NCBI GenBank assembly: GCA_934643765.1
Contig: CAKUCT010000052.1
Coordinates: 1 to 10,731, forward strand
From: an uncultured Oscillospiraceae bacterium
GTDB taxonomy: Bacteria; Bacillota; Clostridia; Oscillospirales; Oscillospiraceae
Direction of reading: 5' to 3'
Length of the DNA stretch: 10,731 bases
The translations under genes were made by a program, and so were the position numbers. The notes under the pieces are model-generated. The model worked only from the letters and a program-made list of their open reading frames with translations. It ran no database searches and was not told the DNA's origin. The number at the start of each line of letters is the position of its first letter. Positions within the stretch are counted from its first letter, which is position 1. Of this stretch, positions 1-6,303 are shown piece after piece.

Positions 1-336
1 CAGAGCGGTCTGGATCTGCTCGTTCTGGGTGGTCTGGTTGTTGTTGCCGTCGAAGTTCTGATAGGCAACGCCCAGAGTGTCGAGCTGTGCATCAAGCGCA
101 GTACGGACGCTGGAGATGTAGGTATCAGCGAAGGTGTAGTAGAAGACGCCAACCTTCAGCTCGGTTGCTTCCGGAGCGGTCTCCGTAGTGGTCTCTTCTG
201 TGGTGGTTTCCTCGGTGGTAGTGGTTTCCGGGGTGGTAGTGGTCTCTGCTGCCGGAGTCTCATTGGTCTTGCTGGCACAAGCGGCCAGAGCAAACACCAT
301 GGTCAGCGCAAGCAGCAATGCAAGAATCTTTTTCAT
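1..336 (-). CDS. mglB: Galactose-type sugar ABC transporter substrate-binding lipoprotein, N-terminal part (cut by window edge)
   Basis: This is the first 112 codons of a gene that continues past the left edge. The product starts with a lipoprotein signal: a KK pair, a hydrophobic stretch and the lipobox LAAC with Cys20, so it should be anchored to the outer face of the membrane. Residues about 24-57 form a flexible spacer of repeated Thr/Glu runs. The folded domain then begins with VGVFYYTFADTYISSVR and continues to a QTTQNEQIQ motif, matching the first strand and helix of MglB-type galactose/glucose-binding proteins (periplasmic binding protein fold, type I). It would capture sugar for an ABC importer, whose ATPase and permease genes are expected off the left edge. 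The start is supported by GGAGGA at 343-348, six bases upstream. Family assignment is fairly firm; the exact sugar is inferred. Confidence 0.85.
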   Translation of the reverse strand, partial: MKKILALLLALTMVFALAACASKTNETPAAETTTTPETTTTEETTTEETTTETAPEATELKVGVFYYTFADTYISSVRTALDAQLDTLGVAYQNFDGNNNQTTQNEQIQTAL

Positions 337-392
337 GGTTGTTCCTCCATTCAATATTTATCGAAGCGCGCACCGCGCCTCAACATGGTCAT

Positions 393-401
393 ATTTTAGC
401 A
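393..401 (-). promoter_or_regulatory. Candidate extended -10 promoter for mglB
   Basis: On the minus strand, TGCTAAAAT is an extended -10 element (TG, one base, then TAAAAT with five of six matches to consensus). It lies about 57 bases before the mglB start. No good -35 box sits 17 bases upstream, which fits a promoter that needs an activator such as the YesN-like regulator encoded upstream. A small GCGCG/CGCGC hairpin (366-378) would lie in the leader. Confidence 0.4.
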
Positions 402-481
402 GGGCCATGAAGCTTCGTATATCAAATTTCGCACTGCGTTTTTCTGAAAAATTTTGTCCGCGTCAAAAAATCGCTCTGGTT

Positions 482-552
482 TTTGTATGCCTTGCACAAT
501 TCCGGTCTCGATTTTATCATTTTTTCCAAAATGTTCCCGTCCGGCATACAAA
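482..552. repeat. Spaced 10-bp inverted repeat between the sensor operon and mglB
   Basis: TTTGTATGCC at 482-491 and its exact reverse complement GGCATACAAA at 543-552 face each other across 51 bases. They lie upstream of the mglB promoter candidate and just past the terminator hairpin of the sensor operon. This could be a pair of regulator sites or a long-range stem in a read-through RNA. The rest of the gap between the two genes (337-601) holds no gene that I can see. Confidence 0.6.
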
Positions 553-596
553 CAACTGCCGTGCGGCCGGTTCTGTTTCTCCGGCGCGCACGGCAG
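548..596 (-). terminator. Intrinsic terminator of the sensor operon
   Basis: The minus strand carries CTGCCGTGCG pairing with CGCACGGCAG, extended inward by GCCGG/CCGGC with one bulged base (556-596). It is followed by the U-rich but interrupted run TTGTTTGT. It starts only five bases after the stop codon of the sugar-binding protein gene. It should separate that operon from mglB, perhaps with some read-through because the U-run is broken. Confidence 0.75.
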
Positions 597-601
597 ACGC
601 T

Positions 602-1567
602 TCAGCTGAACGAGAAAATGGCTTTCTGGCTCGCGGTTGTAAACATGGTGTCTCTTGTAATGATGCTTGTGGCGGTGTTGATCAGGCTGCCGGTATCAAA
701 TTTCTGCCCCTGCAGACTCTGCCATGCCTTCTCCACGCCAAGGTATCCCATGGCATAGGGATTCTGGACAATCAGCGCCGACACCACGCCCTTCTGCAAA
801 AGCTCCACGCAGACCGGGTTCGTGTCAAAGGCAATCTCGCGCACCTGTCCGTTTTTTCCAAGCTCGTCGACCGCCACGGCCGTTCCCACCGCCAGCGGCT
901 CATTGAGCCCGATCACAACGTTGATCTCCGGATGCTCCTGCAGCAGCTCAATCGTCGCCTGCCGCGCAAGCTCCCAGTCCGTCAGGACATTCACCGTGTG
1001 GATTTCTCCTACGCGCGGATCTTTTTGCAGCTCCTCGCGGAAGCCCCGCTCGCGCTCCTGGCCGTTCTGCGTCTCAACATCGCAGTTAACGATGCCGACC
1101 ACAATCTCTTCCATATCCGTATCGAGCGCGGCCTTGGCGCTCATGCGCCCGGCTTCTATATTATCCGTTCCGATGCGCGCGCTGACACCGTCGGAGTCCA
1201 CATCCGAGTCGATCACAACGACCTTGACCCCCGCCGCCACCGCTTCATCAATCGCCGCGGCATTTTGGGTGTAGCTGATGGCAGAAAAAACAATCGCGTC
1301 CGCGCCGTTTGCAACCGCCTGGCGGATATAGTCGTTCTGCGTCTCGTAGTCCTCTTCCGTCTCCGGGCCAAGGACGGTCAGATCAACGTTATATTCCGAT
1401 TTTGCCGCGTTGGCGCCCGCAAAGACCGACTTCCAGAACTCCGTTGTCGTCGACTTGACGATCATATACACCTTGTATGGCTCAGAGGACGTCGTCTGCG
1501 CCGTGCAGCCCGTCAATCCAGCAAGCAGCGCCAGCACCAGCGCCCATGCCGCAATCCGTCTTTTCAT
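602..1567 (-). CDS. Sugar-binding lipoprotein, probable co-receptor of the adjacent sensor kinase
   Basis: The product is 321 residues. It has a lipoprotein signal peptide ending in lipobox LTGC (Cys21) and then a periplasmic-binding-protein fold of the ribose/galactose class (Peripla_BP_4 type). Visible family features are the first strand YMIVKSTTTEFWKSV, the ADAIVFSAIS strand, KVVVIDSDVDSD, the hinge stretch VVIGLNEPLAVG, and the C-terminal ALIVQNPYAMGYLGVEKAW. The start is taken at the ATG at 1567 because AAGGAG (1576-1581) sits eight bases upstream; a GTG at 1576 would have no room for a ribosome site. The gene is the third of an operon behind YesN- and YesM-like genes and is separated from mglB by a terminator. 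By analogy with clostridial XylFII, which binds sugar and docks on the LytS kinase, I infer a sensing rather than transport role. The ligand is unknown. Confidence 0.85.
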   Translation of the reverse strand: MKRRIAAWALVLALLAGLTGCTAQTTSSEPYKVYMIVKSTTTEFWKSVFAGANAAKSEYNVDLTVLGPETEEDYETQNDYIRQAVANGADAIVFSAISYTQNAAAIDEAVAAGVKVVVIDSDVDSDGVSARIGTDNIEAGRMSAKAALDTDMEEIVVGIVNCDVETQNGQERERGFREELQKDPRVGEIHTVNVLTDWELARQATIELLQEHPEINVVIGLNEPLAVGTAVAVDELGKNGQVREIAFDTNPVCVELLQKGVVSALIVQNPYAMGYLGVEKAWQSLQGQKFDTGSLINTATSIITRDTMFTTASQKAIFSFS

Positions 1568-1572
1568 CGTCC

Positions 1573-3264
1573 TCACTCCTTCTGCGTTTTCGGCATCCGA
1601 ACAATCACGCGCGTGCCCTCGTCGGGCGCGCTGTCGATGGTAATGCCGTAAGCGTCGCCAAACCAGATCTTCAGCCGGTCGTTGACGTTCTTGATGCCGA
1701 TGCCGGATTTGCTGTCCGTGTCACGACTGAAGATGGCCGCAATCTGCTCCGGCTCCATACCGACGCCGTTATCCTCCACAGTAGCCACAATGTCGTCCCC
1801 GTCCGGCTGCACGCGGATGATGATCTCTCCCTCATCCACCAAGCCGTTGATGCCGTGGTAGATGGCGTTTTCAATGATCGGCTGCAGGGTAATCTTATTG
1901 CACAGATACCCCAGGCAGCTCTCATCCACCTCAAAGCGATACGAGAACTGGTCTTTGTAGCGGATGGCCTGAATCTGCAGATAGCTCTTCGCGTGCTGTA
2001 CCTCCCGCTCGATCGGGATCAGCTCGTGGCCCTTGCTGATGCTGATGCGGAACAGCTGCGCCAGCGCGTTGACCATCACCACGGCCTCCTGGTTCTTCCC
2101 CTGCTCACACATCCAGGAAATCGAATCGAGCGTATTATAAAGAAAATGCGGGTTGATCTGCGCCTGCAGCGCCTTGAGCTCTGTCTTGCGCAGATTCACT
2201 TCCTCCGCGCGCACCGTCGCCATCAGCTGCTGGATTTTGCGCACCATGTGCGCAAAGGAATTGGACAGATTCTGCACCTCGCGCACGCCGGAAACCGGCT
2301 CATAGACAAAATTGTCCGCGTGCTTTTCAAAGTCCGCCATCGCGGAAATCAGATCGTGAATCGGGCGGGAGAGGACTCTGGAAAACAGCACGCTGACCGC
2401 CAGCGTCGCCAGCGCGATCGCAAGCCCCGCGATCATCAGCAGCTGCGAAATTTCCCGCAGACTGTCGGTGATGATATCCTGCACAAAGCTGACGCCCACC
2501 ACGCGCCAGGTTCCGTTGGAGAGTGTCTGGGCGGTGTAGATGATGTTGCCGATGACGTGGCTCCCGTCGTCGAGCGTCGCAATCAGCGCCGTGTTTTCCC
2601 GCTTGAGGTCAGAATAGATCAGCTGCTGCTGCGGATGATAGACGATGTTCCCGTCTGTGTCCTCGATGAAGCAATAGCCGCGCTGGCCAAGGCCGATGCC
2701 GTTAATATAGGAAGAAATGTTGGTGCAGCTGATGTCCACCGCCACCCACTTCTCCCATTTTCCGGCGTCCACCGGCCGGATGATCGTCACGACCCAGGGA
2801 TAGTACCCCTCAAAAAATGAAATCACATGCGGCGCGGAGATATAGCCGTCCTTATACTGCTCCAGTTTTGTCCGGTCGAACGACAGATTTTCCAGAATCA
2901 CCGGCCGCACCGTATGGTCCGGGCTGTAGCAGCTCATAAGGTTTCCCGTCTCGTCGTAAATCGTCACAGCTACAACGTCCGGCCGGATCTGCAGAAACGT
3001 CTGAAAGAAATGGTCCCGATCCTCCGACGGCGTAACCAGCTCGTCTGCCAGCAGGCCCATTACGGTGTTCATATCATCCAGATACCCGTCGACGGTGTTC
3101 GTCACCTGAGAGATGGTGCGCCTGGAATCCGTCTGTGCGTTGCGGATGAGCGCGCGCTGATACGTCTGCAGAAAAAAGGCAATCGCGCAGGCGAGAATCC
3201 CGACCACAATCGCCGTCAAAGACAGGATCATAATCTGATTCATGCTCAGGCTCTTCTTTTTCAT
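1573..3264 (-). CDS. Sensor histidine kinase, YesM/LytS-like
   Basis: A 563-residue membrane sensor kinase. Transmembrane helices lie at about 11-33 and 274-296, bounding an extracellular region (about 40-270) of the Cache type. A HAMP-like linker follows (about 297-350). The His_kinase domain holds the signature QINPHFLYNTLD with the phospho-acceptor His373. The ATP-binding domain shows an N box (QPIIENAIYHGI, 461-472), a G1 box (DNGVGM, 498-503) and a G2 box (GIGIKNVNDRL, 521-531), so the enzyme looks active. The start is the ATG at 3264, whose first bases overlap the stop of the response regulator (ATGA); AAGGAGG lies seven bases upstream. Its stop precedes the start of the sugar-binding lipoprotein by only five bases. 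It would phosphorylate the adjacent YesN-like regulator when the binding protein or the Cache domain senses sugar. Family is clear; ligand is inferred. Confidence 0.93.
   Translation of the reverse strand: MKKKSLSMNQIMILSLTAIVVGILACAIAFFLQTYQRALIRNAQTDSRRTISQVTNTVDGYLDDMNTVMGLLADELVTPSEDRDHFFQTFLQIRPDVVAVTIYDETGNLMSCYSPDHTVRPVILENLSFDRTKLEQYKDGYISAPHVISFFEGYYPWVVTIIRPVDAGKWEKWVAVDISCTNISSYINGIGLGQRGYCFIEDTDGNIVYHPQQQLIYSDLKRENTALIATLDDGSHVIGNIIYTAQTLSNGTWRVVGVSFVQDIITDSLREISQLLMIAGLAIALATLAVSVLFSRVLSRPIHDLISAMADFEKHADNFVYEPVSGVREVQNLSNSFAHMVRKIQQLMATVRAEEVNLRKTELKALQAQINPHFLYNTLDSISWMCEQGKNQEAVVMVNALAQLFRISISKGHELIPIEREVQHAKSYLQIQAIRYKDQFSYRFEVDESCLGYLCNKITLQPIIENAIYHGINGLVDEGEIIIRVQPDGDDIVATVEDNGVGMEPEQIAAIFSRDTDSKSGIGIKNVNDRLKIWFGDAYGITIDSAPDEGTRVIVRMPKTQKE
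1576..1581 (-). promoter_or_regulatory. Ribosome binding site that fixes the start of the sugar-binding protein
   Basis: AAGGAG lies inside the last codons of the kinase gene, eight bases before the ATG at 1567. The alternative GTG (1574-1576) overlaps this site by one base and is therefore unlikely to be used. Confidence 0.7.
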
Positions 3265-4490
3265 GCGCGCGCCTCCTTCTGATCGGCCTCCTGGCGCATT
3301 CTGGCCGGCGAAACGCCATAGTATTTTTTGAAGCAGTAGCCAAAATAGCTCTGGTCGAGATAGCCGCAGCGGCGGGCAATCTCCGCGATGCGGCTGTCGC
3401 TGTTTTTGAGCAGATTGATTGCCACCGACATCCGCTTTTTGATGAGCAGGTTGATAAATGTATCGCCCGCGTTTTTTTTGATATTCGGCCCGAGATAGCT
3501 CGCGCTCACATGCAGCCGCTCGCTGACCGACTGCAGCGTCAGCGTCTCGTCCATATATTCTTTTTCAATGATCTGCAGCACGCGGCCGCACAGCACGCTC
3601 ATATTGTCCCAGCCGTCTGCCGTGCAGATGCCGTTTTCGCGCCCGGCAAGCTTCAGTGCCTCCATGGCCTCCTTGTACGCCTGATGCAGATCGGCTTCCA
3701 ACCCATATTCCTTGCTGATGCCCACGCTTGCCTGCACGCCGAGCGTGCGGTCCATCACCCGGCGCAGCTCGTCGAGCGCGGCATGCAGCTGCAAAAAACC
3801 ATTGTCCGAGGCCAAAAGCACAATCAGCCGCCCGCCGCTGCAGAACCCGCAGCACTTGTACTGCCGGGAAAGCAGCTTCTCCGCCGCGCCGAGCGCGGTG
3901 CGCATCGTCTGCGCATCGCAGCTGAGCTCCAGAGCCGCGACCGTAACTGTCTTTGCCTGCGCGCAGTCGATGCCAAGCGCACCGAGCGCCTGCCGGTTCT
4001 GCTCCGGGCCGGTGTAGAAATAGCTGTCGAGCAGCATCGCCGCCGCGCCGGCCTGGTGGTTTGCCGTATCCTGCCGGGCGCTTGCAAAATCCTCCAGCTT
4101 TCGTTCAATCTTCCGGTGGATTTCTGTCAACTCCTGCGTCAGCTGCGCCATGGAAATCGGCTTGAGAAGATAGGCAATGACCTCGCTTTCAATGCCCTGC
4201 TTGGCATATTCAAACTCATCGTAGCCGCTCAGAAACGCCACCTGAATGAGCGGCTGCACCGCCTTGACCTGCGCGGCCAGAGCCGTTCCGGAGATAAAGG
4301 GCATATGGATATCCGTCAGCAGGAAATCCGGCTGCAGCTCCTCTACCAGCTGCAGCGCGTCCAGCCAGTTCCCCGCCCGGCCCACCAGACGAAAGCCGAT
4401 TGCCTCCCAGTCAATCAGCTGGCAGACCGCGCCGAGCAGCTCCTGCTCGTCGTCTGCAACCACAACACTCAGAAGATTCTGTTTCTCCAT
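3261..4490 (-). CDS. Response regulator, YesN-like, with AraC-type DNA-binding domain
   Basis: A 409-residue two-component regulator. The receiver domain (residues 1-125) has the acidic pair Asp13/Asp14, phospho-acceptor Asp60 in LLTDIHMP, Ser88 and Lys110 in LLKP. A middle region of about 175 residues is poorly conserved, as usual in this family. The C-terminus (about 305-400) carries a double helix-turn-helix of the AraC type, ending in CGYLDQSYFGYCFKKYYGVSP. I chose the ATG at 4490, not the longer ATG at 4529: AAGGGA (4500-4505) lies nine bases before 4490, and the promoter at 4547-4575 would leave the 4529 start a leader of only about 11 bases. It is first in its operon and overlaps the kinase start by four bases. 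The probable target is mglB and the rest of the sugar transporter; that is inference from position. Confidence 0.93.
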   Translation of the reverse strand: MEKQNLLSVVVADDEQELLGAVCQLIDWEAIGFRLVGRAGNWLDALQLVEELQPDFLLTDIHMPFISGTALAAQVKAVQPLIQVAFLSGYDEFEYAKQGIESEVIAYLLKPISMAQLTQELTEIHRKIERKLEDFASARQDTANHQAGAAAMLLDSYFYTGPEQNRQALGALGIDCAQAKTVTVAALELSCDAQTMRTALGAAEKLLSRQYKCCGFCSGGRLIVLLASDNGFLQLHAALDELRRVMDRTLGVQASVGISKEYGLEADLHQAYKEAMEALKLAGRENGICTADGWDNMSVLCGRVLQIIEKEYMDETLTLQSVSERLHVSASYLGPNIKKNAGDTFINLLIKKRMSVAINLLKNSDSRIAEIARRCGYLDQSYFGYCFKKYYGVSPARMRQEADQKEARA

Positions 4491-4499
4491 TCCAGCCGT

Positions 4500-4505
4500 T
4501 CCCTT
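4500..4505 (-). promoter_or_regulatory. Ribosome binding site supporting the shorter response-regulator start
   Basis: AAGGGA sits nine bases before the ATG at 4490. Neither in-frame upstream ATG (4508 or 4529) has a comparable purine-rich site in front of it. Confidence 0.6.
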
Positions 4506-4546
4506 CATCCGCCGCGGCAGGGCGGTCATTTCGCGGTTTTTCTTAT

Positions 4547-4575
4547 ATCATAGCATATAGCCTCCGATTTTTCAC
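4547..4575 (-). promoter_or_regulatory. Promoter of the response regulator-kinase-binding protein operon
   Basis: On the minus strand a -35 box GTGAAA (4570-4575, four of six consensus bases) and a -10 box TATGAT (4547-4552, five of six) are separated by exactly 17 bases. Transcription would start near 4540, giving a leader of about 50 bases to the ATG at 4490. Confidence 0.6.
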
Positions 4576-4611
4576 GCTTTTTTATCCGCGTTTCCCACGC
4601 TTCGCCGCAGT

Positions 4612-4644
4612 AAAAAGCCGCCTGCGGACGGTTCCGCGGGCGGC
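4612..4644 (-). terminator. Intrinsic terminator downstream of the MATE gene
   Basis: GCCGCC/GGCGGC and GCGGA/TCCGC stems (4617-4644) form a very GC-rich hairpin. On the minus strand it is followed at once by five T (4616-4612). It would stop transcription from the MATE gene before it reaches the response-regulator promoter. Confidence 0.8.
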
Positions 4645-4645
4645 G

Positions 4646-4679
4646 CAGTTTTTCAAACTTTTTAAAGCTTGAAAAACTG
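4646..4679. repeat. AT-rich perfect 11-bp inverted repeat next to the terminator
   Basis: CAGTTTTTCAA (4646-4656) and TTGAAAAACTG (4669-4679) are exact reverse complements around a 12-base loop. The repeat lies one base from the GC-rich terminator, so a MATE transcript would carry two stem-loops in a row. It may add to termination or belong to a larger repeated intergenic element. Confidence 0.65.
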
Positions 4680-4691
4680 TTGATTGAACGC

Positions 4692-4718
4692 GAAAGGCAC
4701 CCCTGATGGGTTCCTTTC
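4692..4718. repeat. Hairpin GAAAGG/CCTTTC in the MATE 3' region
   Basis: GAAAGG (4692-4697) pairs with CCTTTC (4713-4718), and inside it ACCC pairs with GGGT, giving a nearly continuous stem. With the two inverted repeats on its left and a weaker GTTCG/CGAAC pair at 4742-4781, it makes the 170 bases after the MATE stop unusually rich in possible secondary structure. No gene is visible in 4576-4783. Confidence 0.5.
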
Positions 4719-4783
4719 ACACTATCTTCCTTTCCGTAGTCGTTCGTCTGTAAGGTTGCTCGATAGACTGCGGCAACGAACAC

Positions 4784-6151
4784 TCAATTTTCTTCCGCGG
4801 CAACCGCTTCGCAGGCCGCTTCTTTTTCCTCATTCCAATAGCCCTTCCGGCAGAAAACCACCGACATAACGGCAGCCACCGTCCAGCCCACCGGCCAGGC
4901 GCACCAGATGCCCGTCGCGCCAAGCGCAGTCTGCGCCAGAACGATTGCCAGAGCCACACGCAAAATCAGATCCGTAAACGTGGAGATCATGAACCGTCCC
5001 ATCACGCCCGCGCCGCGCAGAATGCCGTCGGCCACAAGCTTGGCCGAGACAATGAAGTAGAACGGCGAGAGAATGTGCAGAAACTGCACGCCGGTTGCAA
5101 GCGCTGCCTCGGTCGGCGCGTCCAGGAACAGATGGATGAGCGTCTTTGCGCCCAGCAGATACAAAAGCACCATCGGCACGCACAGCGACCACACCAGCTT
5201 CAATCCCGCGCGGAAGCCCTCGCGTACCCGTTCCAGCTTTCCTGCGCCGATGTTCTGGGCCGTGTAGTTGGACATGCCGTTTCCAAGCGTTGTAAAGGAC
5301 GTAATAACCAGGTTGTTGAGCTTCACGCCCGCGGAGTAGCCCGCGATGACGCCGGAGCCGAAGGTATTGATAACGCCCTGAATGATGATGTTGCCGACCG
5401 AGATGAAGCTCTGCTGCAGAATGCTCGGGATGGCGATACGCGCAATGCGCTGCATCAGGCGAACAGAAAATACCGGCGCCTTTTCGTGGCCCTCCACTTT
5501 TGCCAGGCGGCGGAAGACGACGGTAATGGCCAGCACGCAGCTGATGCACTGGCAGAGGAATGTCGCCCAGGCGACACCGGCCACGCCCATCCGGAACGCC
5601 GTTACAAACAGAATGTCCACACCGATATTCGAAAGCGACGAGCAAGCCAAAAACCAGAACGGCGTCTTGGAATCGCCCAGAGCCGAGAAAATACCGGTCG
5701 CCACGTTATAGAAAAACACGAACGGCAGACCCAGCACATAAATGCGCAGATACAGCCGGGAATCGGCCAGGATATTGTCCGGCGTATGGATGAGCTCCAG
5801 CAGCGGCGTGCAAAAGCCAAGGCCGATCACCATCAGCACCGCGCATGTCACAGCGCTCATCACCATCGTTGTAGACACGGCCGTCTTCATATCGCGGTAT
5901 TCCTTCGCGCCGAACAGCTGCGCCACGATGACCGAGCAGCCAATATTGCAGCCAAAGGCAAAGGCAATAAAAATCAGGGTAATCTCGTAGCTGTTGCCGA
6001 CCGCGGCCAGCGCCTCTTCGCCGATGAACTTACCGGCCACAAAGCTGTCGGCGATGTTATACAGCTGCTGAAAAATAATGCTGCCGAACAGCGGCATGCA
6101 GTACCGCCACAGTACGCTCTCCGCTTTTCCGACTGTCAGATCCTTATTCAT
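4784..6151 (-). CDS. MATE family efflux transporter
   Basis: A 455-residue polytopic membrane protein with about twelve hydrophobic segments, the usual length and layout of multidrug and toxin extrusion (MATE) transporters. The N-terminal half has the family pattern PLFGSIIFQQLYNIADSFVAG, followed by a GxEALAAVGN-like motif and a second repeat starting near IARIAIPSILQQSFISVGN. Such proteins export cationic drugs or metabolites using a Na+ or H+ gradient; the substrate cannot be read from sequence. The start at 6151 has GGGAGG (6160-6165) eight bases upstream. It stands alone, divergent from a LysR-type gene with which it shares a control region, so the LysR protein is its probable regulator. 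The 3' end is followed by a run of hairpins and a terminator. It looks intact. Confidence 0.95.
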   Translation of the reverse strand: MNKDLTVGKAESVLWRYCMPLFGSIIFQQLYNIADSFVAGKFIGEEALAAVGNSYEITLIFIAFAFGCNIGCSVIVAQLFGAKEYRDMKTAVSTTMVMSAVTCAVLMVIGLGFCTPLLELIHTPDNILADSRLYLRIYVLGLPFVFFYNVATGIFSALGDSKTPFWFLACSSLSNIGVDILFVTAFRMGVAGVAWATFLCQCISCVLAITVVFRRLAKVEGHEKAPVFSVRLMQRIARIAIPSILQQSFISVGNIIIQGVINTFGSGVIAGYSAGVKLNNLVITSFTTLGNGMSNYTAQNIGAGKLERVREGFRAGLKLVWSLCVPMVLLYLLGAKTLIHLFLDAPTEAALATGVQFLHILSPFYFIVSAKLVADGILRGAGVMGRFMISTFTDLILRVALAIVLAQTALGATGIWCAWPVGWTVAAVMSVVFCRKGYWNEEKEAACEAVAAEEN

Positions 6152-6165
6152 CCATACTTCCTCCC

Positions 6166-6218
6166 GTCTGTCCCGGCGCGTTGTTTTCTTTTCAGAATCG
6201 ACGCTTGACGCGCCAGAC
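6166..6218 (-). promoter_or_regulatory. 5'-terminal stem-loop in the MATE leader RNA
   Basis: GGCGCGT (6175-6181) pairs exactly with ACGCGCC (6208-6214). Outside it GTCT (6166-6169) pairs with AGAC (6215-6218), leaving a five-base bulge on one side. If the MATE transcript begins near 6219, as the promoter predicts, the stem occupies almost the whole leader and ends directly against the ribosome site GGGAGG. It could protect the 5' end or modulate translation. Confidence 0.5.
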
Positions 6219-6233
6219 CTCAGATACTATAAT
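6205..6233 (+). promoter_or_regulatory. Promoter of the LysR gene
   Basis: A -35 box TTGACG (6205-6210, five of six) and a perfect -10 box TATAAT (6228-6233) are 17 bases apart. Transcription would start near 6240, about 64 bases before the LysR start codon. Its -10 box overlaps that of the divergent MATE promoter. Confidence 0.8.
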
Positions 6234-6254
6234 GCGGGATATACCATATGTAAA
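6226..6254 (-). promoter_or_regulatory. Promoter of the MATE gene
   Basis: On the minus strand a -35 box TTTACA (6249-6254, five of six) and a -10 box TATAGT (6226-6231, five of six) are 17 bases apart, predicting a start near 6219. The -10 boxes of the two divergent promoters share four bases, so both cannot be occupied by polymerase at once. Confidence 0.7.
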
Positions 6255-6264
6255 ATATATTGTC

Positions 6265-6291
6265 GATATCATTGCGATATCATTTTGATAT
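6265..6291. promoter_or_regulatory. Two overlapping LysR boxes (T-N11-A)
   Basis: GATAT occurs at 6265, 6276 and 6287, exactly 11 bases apart. Read as dyads this gives ATATC-N5-GATAT twice (6266-6280 and 6277-6291), each containing TATC-N5-GATA, which is the T-N11-A form of a LysR-type operator. The sites lie at about +26 to +52 of the LysR transcript (repression position) and -47 to -72 of the MATE transcript (activation position). Confidence 0.65.
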
Positions 6292-6303
6292 GGAGGTTTT
6301 CCC

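Noticed and set aside
188..1651. Long plus-strand open frame (487 codons) opposite mglB and the sugar-binding protein gene
   Set aside because: It runs antisense to two clear lipoprotein genes, starts with a Val/Ser run that mirrors the Thr/Glu repeat, and has no recognisable domain or ribosome site. High GC and codon bias open this frame.
1477..2820. Plus-strand frame of 447 codons opposite the histidine kinase
   Set aside because: Low-complexity His/Arg/Asp-rich product with no family features; the minus strand has all the kinase motifs.
4526..4783. Possible 85-residue protein between the MATE and response-regulator genes
   Set aside because: It covers three stem-loops, a terminator and the operon promoter, and its composition is not protein-like. 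A repeated non-coding element is more likely.
4680..4783. Possible riboswitch, because of multiple stems
   Set aside because: It lies at the 3' end of the MATE gene and before a terminator, not in the leader of a downstream gene on the same transcript, and no known riboswitch core was recognised.
5075..6208. Plus-strand frame of 377 codons opposite the MATE gene
   Set aside because: Rich in His, Arg and Gln, no membrane segments or known motif; antisense artefact of codon use.
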